Shown here piece by piece: positions 26,014 through 36,310 of a stretch of DNA of 64,000 nt. Origin of the DNA: Nitrospirota bacterium (GTDB lineage: Bacteria; JACPQY01); NCBI GenBank assembly GCA_016180645.1, contig JACPAV010000015.1, positions 56,124 through 120,123 of the forward strand. Direction: 5' to 3'. Both the position numbers and the translations under genes were made by a program. Numbering within the stretch: position 1 is the first letter of the stretch; the number at the start of each line of letters is the position of its first letter. The notes under the pieces were generated by a model, which saw only the letters and a program-made list of their open reading frames with translations, made no database searches and had not been told where the DNA came from.

Positions 26014-28617
26014 TCACGAAACCGGGGCGGGCAGATCGATCCGGAACTCCGTGCCTTTGTGGGGATCACTTTCCACCGAAATGGTTCCCTTGTGCTTCGT
26101 GACGATCTGGTGGCAGATGTAAAGCCCCAGCCCGGTGCCCTGGCCTGCCGGCTTGGTGGTGTAGAACGGTTTGAAGATGTCCACCAGGATGTCTTTCGGA
26201 ATGCCGCTGCCGTTGTCCTTGCAGAAGAAGATGACGGACCCGCCTCGACCGTCGTCCCGACGAAGGCGAGTTCCGACTTCGATCTTCCCGCCCTGATTCG
26301 GCAGGGCCTGGATGGCGTTCTGGATGATGTTAATGGCGACTTGTCCGAGCTGCGAGAAATTGCCGACGATCATCGGGAGTTTCTCTCCAAACGATTTCGT
26401 AATCTCGACGGGGCTGCGCTTGTACTTGTTGTAGAGCACGCGGAGGGCGTCCTCCACCACGTCGTTCAGGTTGATCATTTCCGTGTAGCTTTCCGATTGC
26501 CGAGAGAGATCGAGGAGACTCCGGATGATATCGCGCGCCCGCTGTTGCTCTTTAAGAATGAACTTGAGATCGTCTTTCACGGCCTCGACGTTTTCGCCCT
26601 GCATGGCTCTCTTCTCTTCCACGTCTTCGAGAATGCTCTGAATGAGGCTGTAGGCGCTGGCGAGGGGATTGTTGATCTCATGGGCCACGCCGGCCACGAG
26701 TTGTCCGATGGCCGCAAGGCTTTGGGAGCGGACCAATTCCTCCTGCGTCTGTTCCTTCTCCTTCAATGCCTCTTCGAGTTCGCGCGTCCGTTGCTGGACC
26801 TTTTCTTCGAGGTTGAGGTTGAGCACCTTGATCGTTTGGTACGAGATCGCATTTTGGAGCGAAACGGCCGTTTGGTTGGCGATCGTGCGGAGGAGGTCCA
26901 TGTCTTCATCGGAGAAATGCCCGCCGTCCTTCCGTTCGCCCAGGATGAGCAGACCCTTCATCTCCTCCTGGAACAGGATGGGGAGGATCACGGTGGCTTT
27001 CACCGCGTCGAGTGCGGGGATGCACATGGGGCAGAATTCGCGGAGCCGGGGCGATTCGAGAATTTCATACGTGGTCAGTTCCCGTCGCATGGTTTTGAGG
27101 AGCTGCACCAGTTCCGTATCGGCCATGAGCACGACGTCCGACGCTTGCAGGGGCGCGTCCCCTTCCGTCATGACCACCTTGAAATCGCCGCCGGAGGACG
27201 TGGGGAGCAGGAAGACGCCGTGCGACAGATTCATGTATTTCACGAGGGTGTGGAGGACCTGGCGGAGGATCTCGGTGACGTCGAGAAGATGCGTGAGGCG
27301 CGAGCTGACGTCCTGGATCGCCTTCTGGTACGAGTAGTCCACCCCCATCCGCCGCGCGAGCCACCGGCTGAGGCGGCGTTGCAGCGGATACACGAGGATC
27401 AGAGTCAGCAGGAAGATGAGCCAGGCGAAGCCGAGGGCGTAGATGAAGCCGATCTTGTCGGCGAGCCAGAAGAGGATGACGAGATTCGCGCCGTAGATGA
27501 GAATGGCCGGGACCGAGGCAAGGGTGAAGGACAGGCCCTGCGTGAAGAGGCGGTCCATCGTGAAAAGGTCGAATCGGATGATGCTGTAGCCGACGGCGAG
27601 CGGGTAGGCGATGAGGAACAAGAAGAGAGGGCCGAGGGGGATGACCACGTCCGTGAAGGTCATGATCGCCAGCGGAATGATGACGGGACCGAAGGAGACC
27701 CACCCGCCGACGTTCAGCGCCTTCGCGCGCTGACGGTCCAGGCTCGTCGGTGGATGGCGCCACTTGTACATGCCCACCACGCCCAGGATGCCGAGGGAGG
27801 CCAGGGCGTAGAGATTGGCAGCGGTGCTGACGGTGCGATAGGTCGCGCCTCCCCTCATCGAGGCCAGCGCAAGACCGATCAACAGGACTGTGGACAGGGC
27901 GGCGATCGTTCCAAGCCACCTCCATCTGGCCTTGGCCGAGATGGCGAGCGGATAGGGAACGTGGAGGTAGCCGACGGCCACGGCGAGGGGAAAATAGCAG
28001 TAGAAAATCATCGAGAGCGGCACGAAACGATGGCCGAGGGTCAGGTCGTAGAGGCACAGTACGGCGGCACCGACGCCGTACATGATGATGAAAAACGGGA
28101 GGGCGGTGGCCACGTGATGGCGCCGGACGAAAATGACGAAGCCGAGGAGGAGGTAGATGAAGGCCACCCACGGAAGGACACCGATCGAGTAGAACCAGTC
28201 CCGAGCCGAGAAGTCCATCGTGGCGACGGAAACGGTCTGAATCTTTCCGTTTCGCCGGATGGAGTAGCTGACGCTTTGGGAGAGAGCGTGTGCGATTCCG
28301 ATTTCGTCGTCAAAGTCTCTTCGGGACATCGTTCGCAAGGCTTTCCCATTGATCGTGAGGATTTGATCCCACGTTTTCAGTTCCGCTTCCCGCCCCGTCC
28401 ATCCCTCAAATCCGGAGTAGAAGACCGAACCGGCGCGCGTCATGAGAAAACCCTGGAACGGTTTCCCAATCCGGCTGACGGAGTCGTACAGCCCCAGGAC
28501 GGCGGCGGGCGCGATCACCGCCATCATGACGACGACGAGGGTCCATCGGGACCAGTGGGTGCCGTGGTGGGCGGGCGGATGAATGGGATCGTGCGGGGAG
28601 TGGACGTGTGAAGTCAC
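26014..28617 (-). CDS. Membrane sensor histidine kinase (PDZ-like, multi-TM, GAF, HisKA-HATPase)
   Basis: Predicted 867-residue inner-membrane kinase. After TM1 (residues about 27-45) a periplasmic PDZ-like segment (LKTWDQILTINGKALRTM) is followed by about ten membrane helices (150-420). A GAF-type domain comes next (about 455-610, ending DMDLLRTIANQTAVSLQNAI), then a coiled coil. The HisKA H-box is LVAGVAHEINNPLASA, with catalytic His near 648. The HATPase domain carries N, G1 and G2 motifs (INIIQNAIQALPN, CKDNGSGIP, GQGTGLGLYI). It ends PAPVS. The response-regulator/cyclase gene ends 12 bases upstream on the same strand, making an operonic two-component pair linked to cyclic nucleotides. 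Confidence 0.9.
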   Translation of the reverse strand: MTSHVHSPHDPIHPPAHHGTHWSRWTLVVVMMAVIAPAAVLGLYDSVSRIGKPFQGFLMTRAGSVFYSGFEGWTGREAELKTWDQILTINGKALRTMSRRDFDDEIGIAHALSQSVSYSIRRNGKIQTVSVATMDFSARDWFYSIGVLPWVAFIYLLLGFVIFVRRHHVATALPFFIIMYGVGAAVLCLYDLTLGHRFVPLSMIFYCYFPLAVAVGYLHVPYPLAISAKARWRWLGTIAALSTVLLIGLALASMRGGATYRTVSTAANLYALASLGILGVVGMYKWRHPPTSLDRQRAKALNVGGWVSFGPVIIPLAIMTFTDVVIPLGPLFLFLIAYPLAVGYSIIRFDLFTMDRLFTQGLSFTLASVPAILIYGANLVILFWLADKIGFIYALGFAWLIFLLTLILVYPLQRRLSRWLARRMGVDYSYQKAIQDVSSRLTHLLDVTEILRQVLHTLVKYMNLSHGVFLLPTSSGGDFKVVMTEGDAPLQASDVVLMADTELVQLLKTMRRELTTYEILESPRLREFCPMCIPALDAVKATVILPILFQEEMKGLLILGERKDGGHFSDEDMDLLRTIANQTAVSLQNAISYQTIKVLNLNLEEKVQQRTRELEEALKEKEQTQEELVRSQSLAAIGQLVAGVAHEINNPLASAYSLIQSILEDVEEKRAMQGENVEAVKDDLKFILKEQQRARDIIRSLLDLSRQSESYTEMINLNDVVEDALRVLYNKYKRSPVEITKSFGEKLPMIVGNFSQLGQVAINIIQNAIQALPNQGGKIEVGTRLRRDDGRGGSVIFFCKDNGSGIPKDILVDIFKPFYTTKPAGQGTGLGLYICHQIVTKHKGTISVESDPHKGTEFRIDLPAPVS

Positions 28618-28629
28618 ACGACTCCCTTG

Positions 28630-29649
28630 CTAAAGCACGCGGAGGAGTTCGTAAGCCGTGACGGGCTTGTCGAAGCCCTTGATCTTCAGATCGGTGAGGG
28701 CACGGGCTTCCACCCGGCCGCTGACTTGCGCGTGGGCCGCCTCCGAGAGGAGGATCTGGCCGGGGGCGGCGGTGGATTCCAGACGAGAGGCCAGATTCAC
28801 CGTGGATCCCAGGGCGGTGTACTCCTTCTTGTGTTGGGAGCCGAGCAGGCCCGCGACCACGCGGCCTCGAGCCACGCCCACGCCGATTCGGAGCTCATGC
28901 AGCCCGCCGTTGCGGTGAGACGTGAGCTCGGCGCTCATGGACTGAATTTTCTGCCGTATTTCCTCCGTGGCGCGGATGGCCCTGAGACAATCGTCCTCGA
29001 ACGAGACCGGCGCGCCGAAGATGGCCATGATGCCGTCCCCGATATGCTTGTCGATGATTCCGTTGTGCTTCATGATCGTCTCGCCGATTGGGGTGTAGTA
29101 GTGGCTTTCGAGGTCGCGGGAGAGGGCTTCGGGCTCGGCCAGTTCGCAGGCCTGCGTGAAACCGCGGATATCGACGAACACGATCGTGGCGTCCTGCCGC
29201 CGGGGATTCAGGAGCTTCGGGTTCCGCTGGATGTGCTCGAAAATCTGGGGCGACACCAGTTGGCGCAGTTTCTTCTTGAGATAGAAATCGCGGATGCGGA
29301 TCCGCAGTTCCTCGTTTTCGAACGGCTTGGTCAGGAAACCGTCGATCCCGTGGTTGGTGGCGTCGATGGCGCTTTCGAGGGTGGCGTAGCCGGTGAGGAC
29401 GATGCGGGTGAGGTCGGGGCGTATGCCGCCGATCTGTTCGAGGGTCTCGATCCCGTCCATCCCCGGCATTTTCAGGTCGGAGATGACGATTTCGATGCCC
29501 GGCTCGGATTGAACCATCCGGACGGCCTTGCCGCCCTCTTCGGCCAGGTGGATGGCATAGGATTCTCGCTGGAGCGCGCGGTGGATGCTCCGCCGCACTC
29601 CCTCTTCGTCGTCGACGACCAGCACTCCGATTCCGGCGGAATCTTCCAT
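28630..29649 (-). CDS. Response regulator fused to class III adenylate/guanylate cyclase
   Basis: Predicted 339-residue cytoplasmic protein. The receiver domain (about 1-120) has the acidic pocket VVDDEE, phospho-acceptor Asp in ISDLKMPG and Lys in TKPFEN. The class III cyclase domain (about 150-335) has metal-binding Asp in IVFVDIRGFT and HIGDGIMAIFG, plus GVARGRVVAG and ALGSTVNLASRLE. It should make a cyclic nucleotide in response to phosphorylation by the downstream kinase. ATG 29649 was chosen over an upstream TTG (29670); there is no good ribosome site. CRP-type operator sequences elsewhere in the window (57960-57975) fit a cAMP output, which is inference. Confidence 0.9.
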   Translation of the reverse strand: MEDSAGIGVLVVDDEEGVRRSIHRALQRESYAIHLAEEGGKAVRMVQSEPGIEIVISDLKMPGMDGIETLEQIGGIRPDLTRIVLTGYATLESAIDATNHGIDGFLTKPFENEELRIRIRDFYLKKKLRQLVSPQIFEHIQRNPKLLNPRRQDATIVFVDIRGFTQACELAEPEALSRDLESHYYTPIGETIMKHNGIIDKHIGDGIMAIFGAPVSFEDDCLRAIRATEEIRQKIQSMSAELTSHRNGGLHELRIGVGVARGRVVAGLLGSQHKKEYTALGSTVNLASRLESTAAPGQILLSEAAHAQVSGRVEARALTDLKIKGFDKPVTAYELLRVL

Positions 29650-29884
29650 GGTGGTGGGAGTATACCCCAAAGCGGGGCGTGCGTCACCCCCGGAAGCGGG
29701 GCGAATTGACGCAGTGCGTCAACAGGAATGGGGTCATGTAGGAATGGTGCCATGGAGTCATGTAATCATCGGGTCATGTGTTCATGTTCCCATGCGGCCA
29801 TGGGGTCAAGTGGCCGGCGTAGCGCCCCGGGCAGGAGGGGGACCGGGGCTCGCCATTGCCGCCCGAGGGATCTACAATGGGCCG
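29650..29884. repeat. Intergenic repeats including a strict 8-base-period array
   Basis: A palindrome TTGACGCAgTGCGTCAA lies at about 29705-29721. From 29735 to about 29810 the triplet CAT recurs every 8 bases (29735, 29751, 29759, 29767, 29775, 29783, 29791, 29799) with variable bases between, a degenerate octamer of the form CATGNNNN. A second array with the same phase rule lies at 44010-44076; 22 consecutive bases are identical (29759-29780 and 44018-44039). Confidence 0.85.
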
Positions 29885-30079
29885 ATGCGGTTCCGCACGG
29901 CCATTGTCGACGAGCAGGATATTCGAGATGCGCGCCGTTTGACGGACGAGGACAGGGCGAGAATCATGCGTGAGCTGGCAAGATGGGCCGATCCACTGTG
30001 GAAACTTCCAGAGGAAAGAACATGGGGATTTTCGAGACGCGACTTGAGGAGACGTTCCAAAGGGCCGTCGGCGCGCTAG
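29885..30079 (+). CDS. Small protein overlapping a nucleotidyltransferase gene
   Basis: Predicted 64-residue charged, helical protein (MRFRTAIVDEQDIRDARRLT, then EDRARIMRELARWADPLWKL). It overlaps the start of the next gene by 58 bases in another frame, implying coupling. Family not recognised. A small helical partner in front of an MNT/AbiEii-like nucleotidyltransferase often forms a toxin-antitoxin pair, but that reading is inference. Confidence 0.5.
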   Translation: MRFRTAIVDEQDIRDARRLTDEDRARIMRELARWADPLWKLPEERTWGFSRRDLRRRSKGPSAR

Positions 30080-30627
30080 AGAGAAAACATTTCCGCTTCT
30101 TTCTCATTGGCGCGGTTGCGCTGGGACACCGTCTTGTTCCCCAGGCCACGCAGGACGTCGACATCATCGTCGACCCGATGCCTTTTGGACCGGAGGCCGT
30201 CCTTGGCTCGATGCTCGGGGCCGGATTCGATCTCGACACCTCGAAGCATTCCAAGGAGGGCCTGCGCCGTTTCTTCGCCCAAGGGCGCTTCATCCGATTC
30301 TACCGCGACGTGCACTGGGTGGACCTGTCCGTGGTGACGACCGGGCAGGACCGGCGTGCGCTCGACAACGCCACACCTCTGAAGGTATTCGGCCGCAGGG
30401 TTGCGGTTGCGACGGTCGAGGATTTGCTTGTCTACAAACTGCTTCGGGACGAGCCGAAGGACATCGAGGACAGACACTTGATCATGAGCCGCCGGCTGCC
30501 GGAACTGGACCTTCGTTACGTGGAGGAAGCGGTGGTGGGGACCTACGATCCGCGAGCACGGCGGTTGTGGGCAAAGCTCAAGGCGGAATATCGGCGGAAG
30601 AGGCGACGCCGCGCGGCGCGGGAATGA
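30022..30627 (+). CDS. Nucleotidyltransferase-fold protein (MNT/AbiEii-like)
   Basis: Predicted 201-residue protein. RFFLIGAVALGHRLVPQATQ leads into DVDIIVDP, the hG[GS]-x(9-13)-Dh[DE]h active-site pattern of the Pol-beta superfamily, with a third acidic residue in VDLSVVTT. VATVEDLLVYKLLRDEPKD with DIEDRH is typical of the family that modifies tRNA or partner proteins in toxin-antitoxin systems. ATG 30022 is preceded by a ccagaggaaag site. The Gly-Gly of the canonical motif reads Gly-Ala here. The C-terminus is strongly basic (RRKRRRRAARE). It converges on the RCC1 gene with a 6-base gap. Confidence 0.7.
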   Translation: MGIFETRLEETFQRAVGALERKHFRFFLIGAVALGHRLVPQATQDVDIIVDPMPFGPEAVLGSMLGAGFDLDTSKHSKEGLRRFFAQGRFIRFYRDVHWVDLSVVTTGQDRRALDNATPLKVFGRRVAVATVEDLLVYKLLRDEPKDIEDRHLIMSRRLPELDLRYVEEAVVGTYDPRARRLWAKLKAEYRRKRRRRAARE

Positions 30628-30633
30628 TTCGTG

Positions 30634-33600
30634 TCAGGGGAGGTTTTGCACTTGGACGGGGGTGGATTTGTTGGTCGTTGTTCCGTCGCCGAGTTGGCCG
30701 TTGGCATTGTTGCCCCAGCATATCACTGTGCCGTCGGAAAAGAGGGAACAGGTGTGATATTCGCCCCCCGCGACGGCCACACCGCCCGAGAGGCCGCTCA
30801 CGGCCACGGGGGTCGATTTGCTTGCCGCCGTCCCGTCCCCAAGCTGACCTTCGAGATTGCGCCCCCAGCATTTCACCGTGCCGTCGGAAAGAAGGGAACA
30901 GGTGTGAGATTTGCCCGCCGCGATGGCGACAGCCGCGCTCAGCGTGGACACAGCGACGGGGGTCGATTTGTCCGCCGTTGTCCCGTCCCCAAGCTGACCG
31001 GAGAAATTGTACCCCCAGCATTTCACCGTGCCATCGAAAAGAAGGGAACAGGTGTGATAGTAGCCCCCCGCCACGGCCACGCCGCCCGACAGGCTGCTCA
31101 CGGCGACGGGGGTCGATTTGGGCGCCGCCGTCCCGTCCCCAAGCTGACCGTAGAGATTGTACCCCCAGCATTTGACCATGCCGTCGGAAAGAAGGGAACA
31201 GGTGTGATAGTAGCCCCCCGCCACGGCCACACCGCCCGACAGGCTGCTCACGGCCACGGGGGTCGACTTGTCCGCGGTCGTCCCGTCCCCAAGCTGACCG
31301 TTGACATTGCGCCCCCAGCATTTCACCGTGCCGTCGGAGATGAGGGAACAGGTGTGAGAGTAGCCCCCCGCCACGGCCACGCCGCCCGACAGGCTGCTCA
31401 CGGCCACGGGGGTCGATTTGTCCGCCGTCGTCCCGTCCCCAAGCTGACCGAAGTTATTGATCCCCCAGCATTTGACCGTGCCGTCGGAAAGAAGGGAACA
31501 GGTGTGATTGCCGAGGTGGGCGGTGAGGCCTTCGCGGAATGGCCGGGCGGGGGCGCCGGAGGCGGTGGATTCGTGGAGGCGGGGGAGTTTCACGCCCATT
31601 GGTCCGGCGGGCATCGAGACGGTTACGGGTGTGGACTTGTCGATGGTCGTCCCGTCCCCAAGCTGACCGAAGTTATTCCGCCCCCAGCATTTCACCGTGC
31701 CGTCGGAGATGAGGGAACAGGTGTGAGAGTCGCCCCCCGCCACGGCCACGCCGCCCGACAGGCTGCTCACGGCGACGGGGGTCGATTTGGGCGCCGTCGT
31801 CCCGTCCCCAAGCTGACCGTTGCTATTGATCCCCCAGCATTTCACCGTGCCGTCGGAAAGAAGGGAACAGGTGTGATAGTAGCCCCCCGTAACGGCCACG
31901 CCGTTCGACAGGCTGCTCACGGCCACGGGGGTCGATTTGTCCGCCGTCGTCCCGTCCCCAAGCTCACCGTCGCCATTGTATCCCCAGCATTTCACTGTGC
32001 CGTCGGAAAGAAGGGAACAGGTGTGAAGGTAGCCCCCCGCGACGGCCACGCCGTTCGACAAGGAGCTCACGGTGAGCGGAGTGGCCCGATCGGTGGTGGT
32101 CCCGTCCCCAAGCTGACCGTTGCTATTGTACCCCCAGCATTTCACGGTGCCGTCGGAAAGAAGGGAACAGGTGTGAAGGTAGCCCCCCGACACGGCGACG
32201 CCGTTCGACAAGGAGGTCACGGTGACCGGAGTGGCCCGATCGGTGGTGGTCCCGTCCCCAAGCTCACCGTCGCCATTGAACCCCCAGCATTTCACCGTGC
32301 CGTCGGATAGGAGGGAACAGGTGTGATCGCCGCCCCCCGACACGGCGACGCCGTTCGACAAGGAGGTCACGGTGAGCGGAGTGGCCCGATCGGTGGTGGT
32401 CCCGTCCCCAAGCTGACCGAAGTTATTCCGCCCCCAGCATTTCACCGTGCCGTCGGAAAGAAGGGAACAGGTGTGTCGGTAGCCCCCCGCCACGGCGACG
32501 CCGTTCGACAAGGAGCTCACGGTGAGCGGAGTGGCCCGATCGGTGGTGGTCCCGTCCCCAAGCTGACCGTTGCTATTGTACCCCCAGCATTTCACTTCGC
32601 TTGAGGCGGACAGGCTACAGGTGTGATTGCAGAGGTGGGTGGTGACGGCCACGGCGGCGCCGGTGGTGGACCAGGTGAGGGCGGATTTTTCGGTGGTGTT
32701 GGTGTCTGAGTTGCCGGCCTCGTCCTTGGCCCGGACGACGTAGTAGTAACGGGTGGCCGCCGAGAGGCCGGTCGTGTCGTTGTAGCTTGTGGCGCCGGCG
32801 GTGGAGGTGTACGTCGCGGAAAACGCCGAGCATCCGCCCGAGGTGGCCGATCGACAGATGTCGTAGACAATGGCTCCGGAGGCGCTCACGGTGTCGGTCG
32901 CGGCCGACCAGGAGAGGTTGATTTGGGTTGTTGACACGGCCGTTGCGCTCGTGAGTCCGCCGAAGGTCGGCGCGGACCAGTCGTTGGTCCACGTGATGTC
33001 CAAATTGTTCGCCGTGGAACTGCCGTTCCCGGCGGCATCCACGCAGGCCATGTATCGGGCGTAGGTGGCATCCGCGGCGGCGGCGCCGGTAAGCTGGCAG
33101 GCCGTTGCGCTCGCGCAGGCCGTCCCCGTCCCGCTGCTGTACGCGCTGTCGGTTGTGTACCACCGGCAGGCGGTGGTGCCGGAGACGGCATCCGTGCTGG
33201 TGAAGACGATGTCCGTATTGGAATCGTTCGCCGTGTCGTAGTACGTCGCCGCCGCGTCCCCCTCCACACTCGTCAGGGTGAGCGGCGGGGCGGTCCAGTC
33301 GTTCGTCCACGCAACGGCGACGTTGGTGGCCGCGTCGTTCGCGTTCCCGGCACTGTCAATGCAAGCGATGTATCGCGTGTAGGTCGTGCCCTCCGTGGCC
33401 GCCGCCGTGATGGTGCAGAGGCTTGTGGACGCGCAGGTGTTTGCCATCGAGCCGTAGGCGATGTCCGTGGTGTCCCACTTGCACGTGGCGACGCCGGCGG
33501 AGTCGGTGGCGGAGATGGCGATGTCGGTGTTCGTGTCATTGACGGCGTCGTAGTACGTGGAGGCGGTATCCCCTTCGACATTCGTGATCGAGATCGAGGG

Positions 33601-36156
33601 AGGGACCCAGTCGTTCGTTTTGGACGTTGAGCCGCCTTGGTTCCCGGCGGCGTCGGTGGCGGTGACGTAAACGGTTGCATTGGTATTGTCGCCGATGCTG
33701 ATCGCATCGAAGACGCCGCTCGCGGAGGCCGTGCCCTGACCGAGAAGCGCGGTGAGAAGCGCGTCGGCCCATACTTTCACAGTAGATGAGGCTTCCACGG
33801 CACCCCCTGCTCCGCTCACCGTATCGTTTGTTCCAGGATTATTCTGTGAAATGGTGAGCTTCGCAGGGTCCGGGGCGGAGGGGGCGGTCGTGTCGAGGGT
33901 CCAGGTGTATGAAGTCGTGCCTGGGTTTCCGGCGGGATCGGTGGCTTGAACGGTGAAGGTGTAAGAGCCGTCGCCCTTCGACAGGCTCAGGGCGAGCGGG
34001 GAGGAGCAGGTTGCGTACGAACCGGCGGCGCCAGGTTGATCGAGTTTGCAGGCGAAGGAGCAAGAGGGCGGGGCAAGCCCCGCCCCTACATCGGAACAGG
34101 CAAGAGAGAAGGAGACGGAGACTTGATTACTGACGGCTGAAGGCTGAGAGCTGATCGCTACAGTGGGCGGTGTGAGGTCGATGGTCCAACTGTAGCCCGC
34201 GGGGGTCCCGTCGGCATTGCCGGCGGGGTCGAGGGCCCGCACACTGAACGTGTGTGCTCCCGCCGTGAGGGGTGAGAGGGTGAGGGGTGAGGCGCAAGAG
34301 GCATAGGAAGCAGAGTCCGCGGAGCACTCGAACGAGCACCCCCCACCCGAACCCTCCCCCGCGGGGGGGGAGGGGCAGGAAAAGGTGAATGAGCCCGAAG
34401 TCTGATTGCTGACCGCTGACGGCTGACTGCGGATCGCTGTTTCAGGCGGTGTCGTATCGACCGTCCACGTGAACGAGGCCGGTGTGGGATCCTTGTTGCC
34501 GGCGGGGTCTACGGCGTAGACGGAGAAGGTGTGCGACCCTTCGACGGCGCTCAGGGTGAGCTGACTTGTACAGGGAGAAGGGGTGCCGGTGTCGAGTTGG
34601 CAGTAGAAAGAGCAGGACTGAGGGCTGAGGGCCGAGGACTGAGCCGAAGAATCGGAGCACGAGAACCCAAAGGTTGCCGTGGTCTTGTTGCTGATAGCTG
34701 ACGGCTGTACGCTGATGGCTGTCTCGGGCGGGATCGTGTCGGTGGAGGGGGGCACGACCGCCCAGGTGTAGACGATCGGGTTTGAGGTTTTTCCATCCGA
34801 GGCGGTACCGCGAACGGAAAGGGTGTGGTTTCCCGCGGCAAGGCCCGTGAAGGTAATGGGGCTTGGACAGGCCGCGAACGGCCCGCCGTCAAGAGCACAA
34901 CTGAGGAGGCAGGTTCCGTTGCAAGCGAAGGAGAATGAGGCCGTCGTGTCCGTGGCGGCTTTCGGGGTTTCCGTGAAGCTTACGCTCGGCGGATTCTCCG
35001 CGCTCGGGGTTGAAGTCCCTCCGGAATCGCCGGCAGGCAGTTTGACGAGGAAAACCGCGTTCGCCGCCGAACCGACGACGCCCCCGCCGGTCTTGGGGCG
35101 GACCGCGAAGCTGTGCGCGCCATCGGCAAGGCCCTGCCAGACATAGGTGGCTTCGCAGTCCGCGAAAGCTCCTTTGTCGAGAGAGCACTCGAACGCGCAC
35201 CCTGCCGCGCGGTCGCAGCCGAAAGTGAAGACCACCGAGGTTGTCGCCAAGGTTACCCCCGAGCCGCACTTGTCCGTTCCTGCCGCCACGCACTGGAAGT
35301 TCGCTATCGAGGGCGCGGAGAGGACGGCGGCATCGACCGGGAGCGCAACCTGGACGTTCTGCTTGATCTGGATTTCAGCGGCGAGATCCTTGGCCGCGCC
35401 CTCGAGTTGCGGCTTGAGAGCAGCGACGATCCTGGAAATCTCCTCTTCCGTCAGCGGCCGCGTGTCTTTCGTGGGGTCGATCCCGAGATCCGGGGCTTTT
35501 TCCATGGCGAACGCCTGGACGAGGTTGGGCAGGCCGGACTTGTTGTTGGAGGGCATCGCTACGTCGATGGGGTCGATGGGGGCATCCTGTATCCGGCCTC
35601 CGCTCACCGCCACGGAGGTCTCTGCCTTCAGGAGCGATATTTCAGGGTGGCCGGGGAGAATGAGAACGACGACAAACACGTGCACCCCTTCGGAAAGCGC
35701 CAGGGGCAAGGTGAGTTCCGTGACGAAGGCAAGCGCGTTCGGGCTTCGGGGCTGCCTGCCGATCCTGTCTCCAGAAAGTTCTTGCCTGGGCGGCGCGCCT
35801 GGAACCGGTTCCGGTTCCCCTCCGATCGCTCTCCTTCCCGCGCGAACACCGCCCATTGCGCCCGAGAGGATCTCTCCTCGGACGCCTTGGCCCACCATCT
35901 CATCGTCCACGCTCACGTCCACGGTTGCCGCCCGCACGCCCTGAAGCATCGCCGCCTGCTCGGACGTGAGAGGAACGGCCACGGTGACATCGCGGGCGCT
36001 TTCGCCGGCGGGATCAACGGAAACTCTTTTCTTCTTCTTGGACTTCCCACACCCGAGAGGTCCACATATCGCAAGGACGAGAAGCGCGAATACGATGGTC
36101 GGCCATCGGCGCGATCGGCCCTCTGCTCCCATCCGGCTGCGGGGATTGTACATCAT
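30634..36156 (-). CDS. RCC1-repeat giant lipoprotein (7+6 blades)
   Basis: Predicted exported lipoprotein of about 1840 residues (ATG 36156; 36132 also possible). The lipobox is PLGC in [10 protein letters not shown]. The N-terminal domain [14 protein letters not shown] with VGQGVRGEI and EPVPGAPPR matches the proteins at 337 and 4300. It then has Cys-paired Ig-like modules (each ending [15 protein letters not shown] or similar), two tandem NVEGD..YYD domains, an FN3-like domain, and 13 RCC1 units of [15 protein letters not shown] type with a linker after unit 7. Blades are unusually alike at DNA level, suggesting recent internal duplication. Many module borders are encoded by dispersed repeats (33974-34700). 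Function unknown; surface propeller. Confidence 0.85.
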   Translation of the reverse strand: MMYNPRSRMGAEGRSRRWPTIVFALLVLAICGPLGCGKSKKKKRVSVDPAGESARDVTVAVPLTSEQAAMLQGVRAATVDVSVDDEMVGQGVRGEILSGAMGGVRAGRRAIGGEPEPVPGAPPRQELSGDRIGRQPRSPNALAFVTELTLPLALSEGVHVFVVVLILPGHPEISLLKAETSVAVSGGRIQDAPIDPIDVAMPSNNKSGLPNLVQAFAMEKAPDLGIDPTKDTRPLTEEEISRIVAALKPQLEGAAKDLAAEIQIKQNVQVALPVDAAVLSAPSIANFQCVAAGTDKCGSGVTLATTSVVFTFGCDRAAGCAFECSLDKGAFADCEATYVWQGLADGAHSFAVRPKTGGGVVGSAANAVFLVKLPAGDSGGTSTPSAENPPSVSFTETPKAATDTTASFSFACNGTCLLSCALDGGPFAACPSPITFTGLAAGNHTLSVRGTASDGKTSNPIVYTWAVVPPSTDTIPPETAISVQPSAISNKTTATFGFSCSDSSAQSSALSPQSCSFYCQLDTGTPSPCTSQLTLSAVEGSHTFSVYAVDPAGNKDPTPASFTWTVDTTPPETAIRSQPSAVSNQTSGSFTFSCPSPPAGEGSGGGCSFECSADSASYASCASPLTLSPLTAGAHTFSVRALDPAGNADGTPAGYSWTIDLTPPTVAISSQPSAVSNQVSVSFSLACSDVGAGLAPPSCSFACKLDQPGAAGSYATCSSPLALSLSKGDGSYTFTVQATDPAGNPGTTSYTWTLDTTAPSAPDPAKLTISQNNPGTNDTVSGAGGAVEASSTVKVWADALLTALLGQGTASASGVFDAISIGDNTNATVYVTATDAAGNQGGSTSKTNDWVPPSISITNVEGDTASTYYDAVNDTNTDIAISATDSAGVATCKWDTTDIAYGSMANTCASTSLCTITAAATEGTTYTRYIACIDSAGNANDAATNVAVAWTNDWTAPPLTLTSVEGDAAATYYDTANDSNTDIVFTSTDAVSGTTACRWYTTDSAYSSGTGTACASATACQLTGAAAADATYARYMACVDAAGNGSSTANNLDITWTNDWSAPTFGGLTSATAVSTTQINLSWSAATDTVSASGAIVYDICRSATSGGCSAFSATYTSTAGATSYNDTTGLSAATRYYYVVRAKDEAGNSDTNTTEKSALTWSTTGAAVAVTTHLCNHTCSLSASSEVKCWGYNSNGQLGDGTTTDRATPLTVSSLSNGVAVAGGYRHTCSLLSDGTVKCWGRNNFGQLGDGTTTDRATPLTVTSLSNGVAVSGGGDHTCSLLSDGTVKCWGFNGDGELGDGTTTDRATPVTVTSLSNGVAVSGGYLHTCSLLSDGTVKCWGYNSNGQLGDGTTTDRATPLTVSSLSNGVAVAGGYLHTCSLLSDGTVKCWGYNGDGELGDGTTADKSTPVAVSSLSNGVAVTGGYYHTCSLLSDGTVKCWGINSNGQLGDGTTAPKSTPVAVSSLSGGVAVAGGDSHTCSLISDGTVKCWGRNNFGQLGDGTTIDKSTPVTVSMPAGPMGVKLPRLHESTASGAPARPFREGLTAHLGNHTCSLLSDGTVKCWGINNFGQLGDGTTADKSTPVAVSSLSGGVAVAGGYSHTCSLISDGTVKCWGRNVNGQLGDGTTADKSTPVAVSSLSGGVAVAGGYYHTCSLLSDGMVKCWGYNLYGQLGDGTAAPKSTPVAVSSLSGGVAVAGGYYHTCSLLFDGTVKCWGYNFSGQLGDGTTADKSTPVAVSTLSAAVAIAAGKSHTCSLLSDGTVKCWGRNLEGQLGDGTAASKSTPVAVSGLSGGVAVAGGEYHTCSLFSDGTVICWGNNANGQLGDGTTTNKSTPVQVQNLP
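31528..31605 (-). other. Conserved inter-propeller linker (third copy)
   Basis: Encodes [10 protein letters not shown] plus [16 protein letters not shown] between RCC1 blades 7 and 8. It is almost identical in protein to the linker at 8122-8199. Confidence 0.85.
33974..34715 (-). repeat. In-frame repeat elements at Ig-module borders
   Basis: Within the minus-strand RCC1 gene: cccttcgac..gctcaggg elements near 33974 and 34537 (peptides LSLSKGD and LSAVEGS), GGGCGGGGCaaGCCCCGCCC palindrome with flanking ctac at 34066-34089 (VGAGLAPPS), a CCTCCCCC hairpin at about 34350-34376, and heptamer arrays of the tgacggc type near 34127-34160, 34404-34440, 34615-34650 and 34684-34715. Three of these heptamer arrays encode SxQPSAxSN at the start of Ig-like modules. 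Confidence 0.8.
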
Positions 36157-36202
36157 GCTCACGGCCGATGACACTCGTCTTGCTCTTTCGTTCCGGGTCG
36201 CA

Positions 36203-36310
36203 TCATCTCGCGCTGAAGGCCGCGAACGCGAGCCACAGAAGGGCCCACGGACCGATCTCTCGGCCGAGAAACAAAACACCCTTGAATACGGTCTTGGTCG
36301 ATCCTGTCAT
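36203..36310 (-). CDS. Small single-pass membrane protein (35 residues)
   Basis: ATG 36310 is preceded by a near-perfect AAGGAGG site at good spacing. The peptide [20 protein letters not shown] plus [15 protein letters not shown] has a basic N-terminus and one hydrophobic segment. The strong ribosome site is the main evidence. It lies upstream of the minus-strand RCC1 gene and may be transcribed with it. The frame is continuous with the Cys-rich remnant upstream, so it could instead be that protein's C-terminal tail. Confidence 0.5.
   Translation of the reverse strand: MTGSTKTVFKGVLFLGREIGPWALLWLAFAAFSAR

Noticed and set aside
26059..28611. 850-codon open frame opposite the histidine kinase
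   Set aside because: The kinase has unambiguous conserved motifs on the minus strand; the plus frame is acidic/Arg-rich low-complexity typical of GC-rich antisense frames.
29735..29810. Period-8 array as a CRISPR
   Set aside because: No constant direct repeat of 20-50 bases and no unique spacers; units are 8 bases and there are no cas genes.
30631..32310. Long open frame on the plus strand opposite the RCC1 repeats (559 codons)
   Set aside because: It is the complement of repeated, GC-rich RCC1 codons; its periodic Arg/Gly/Pro/His peptide has no domain, no ribosome site and no signal.
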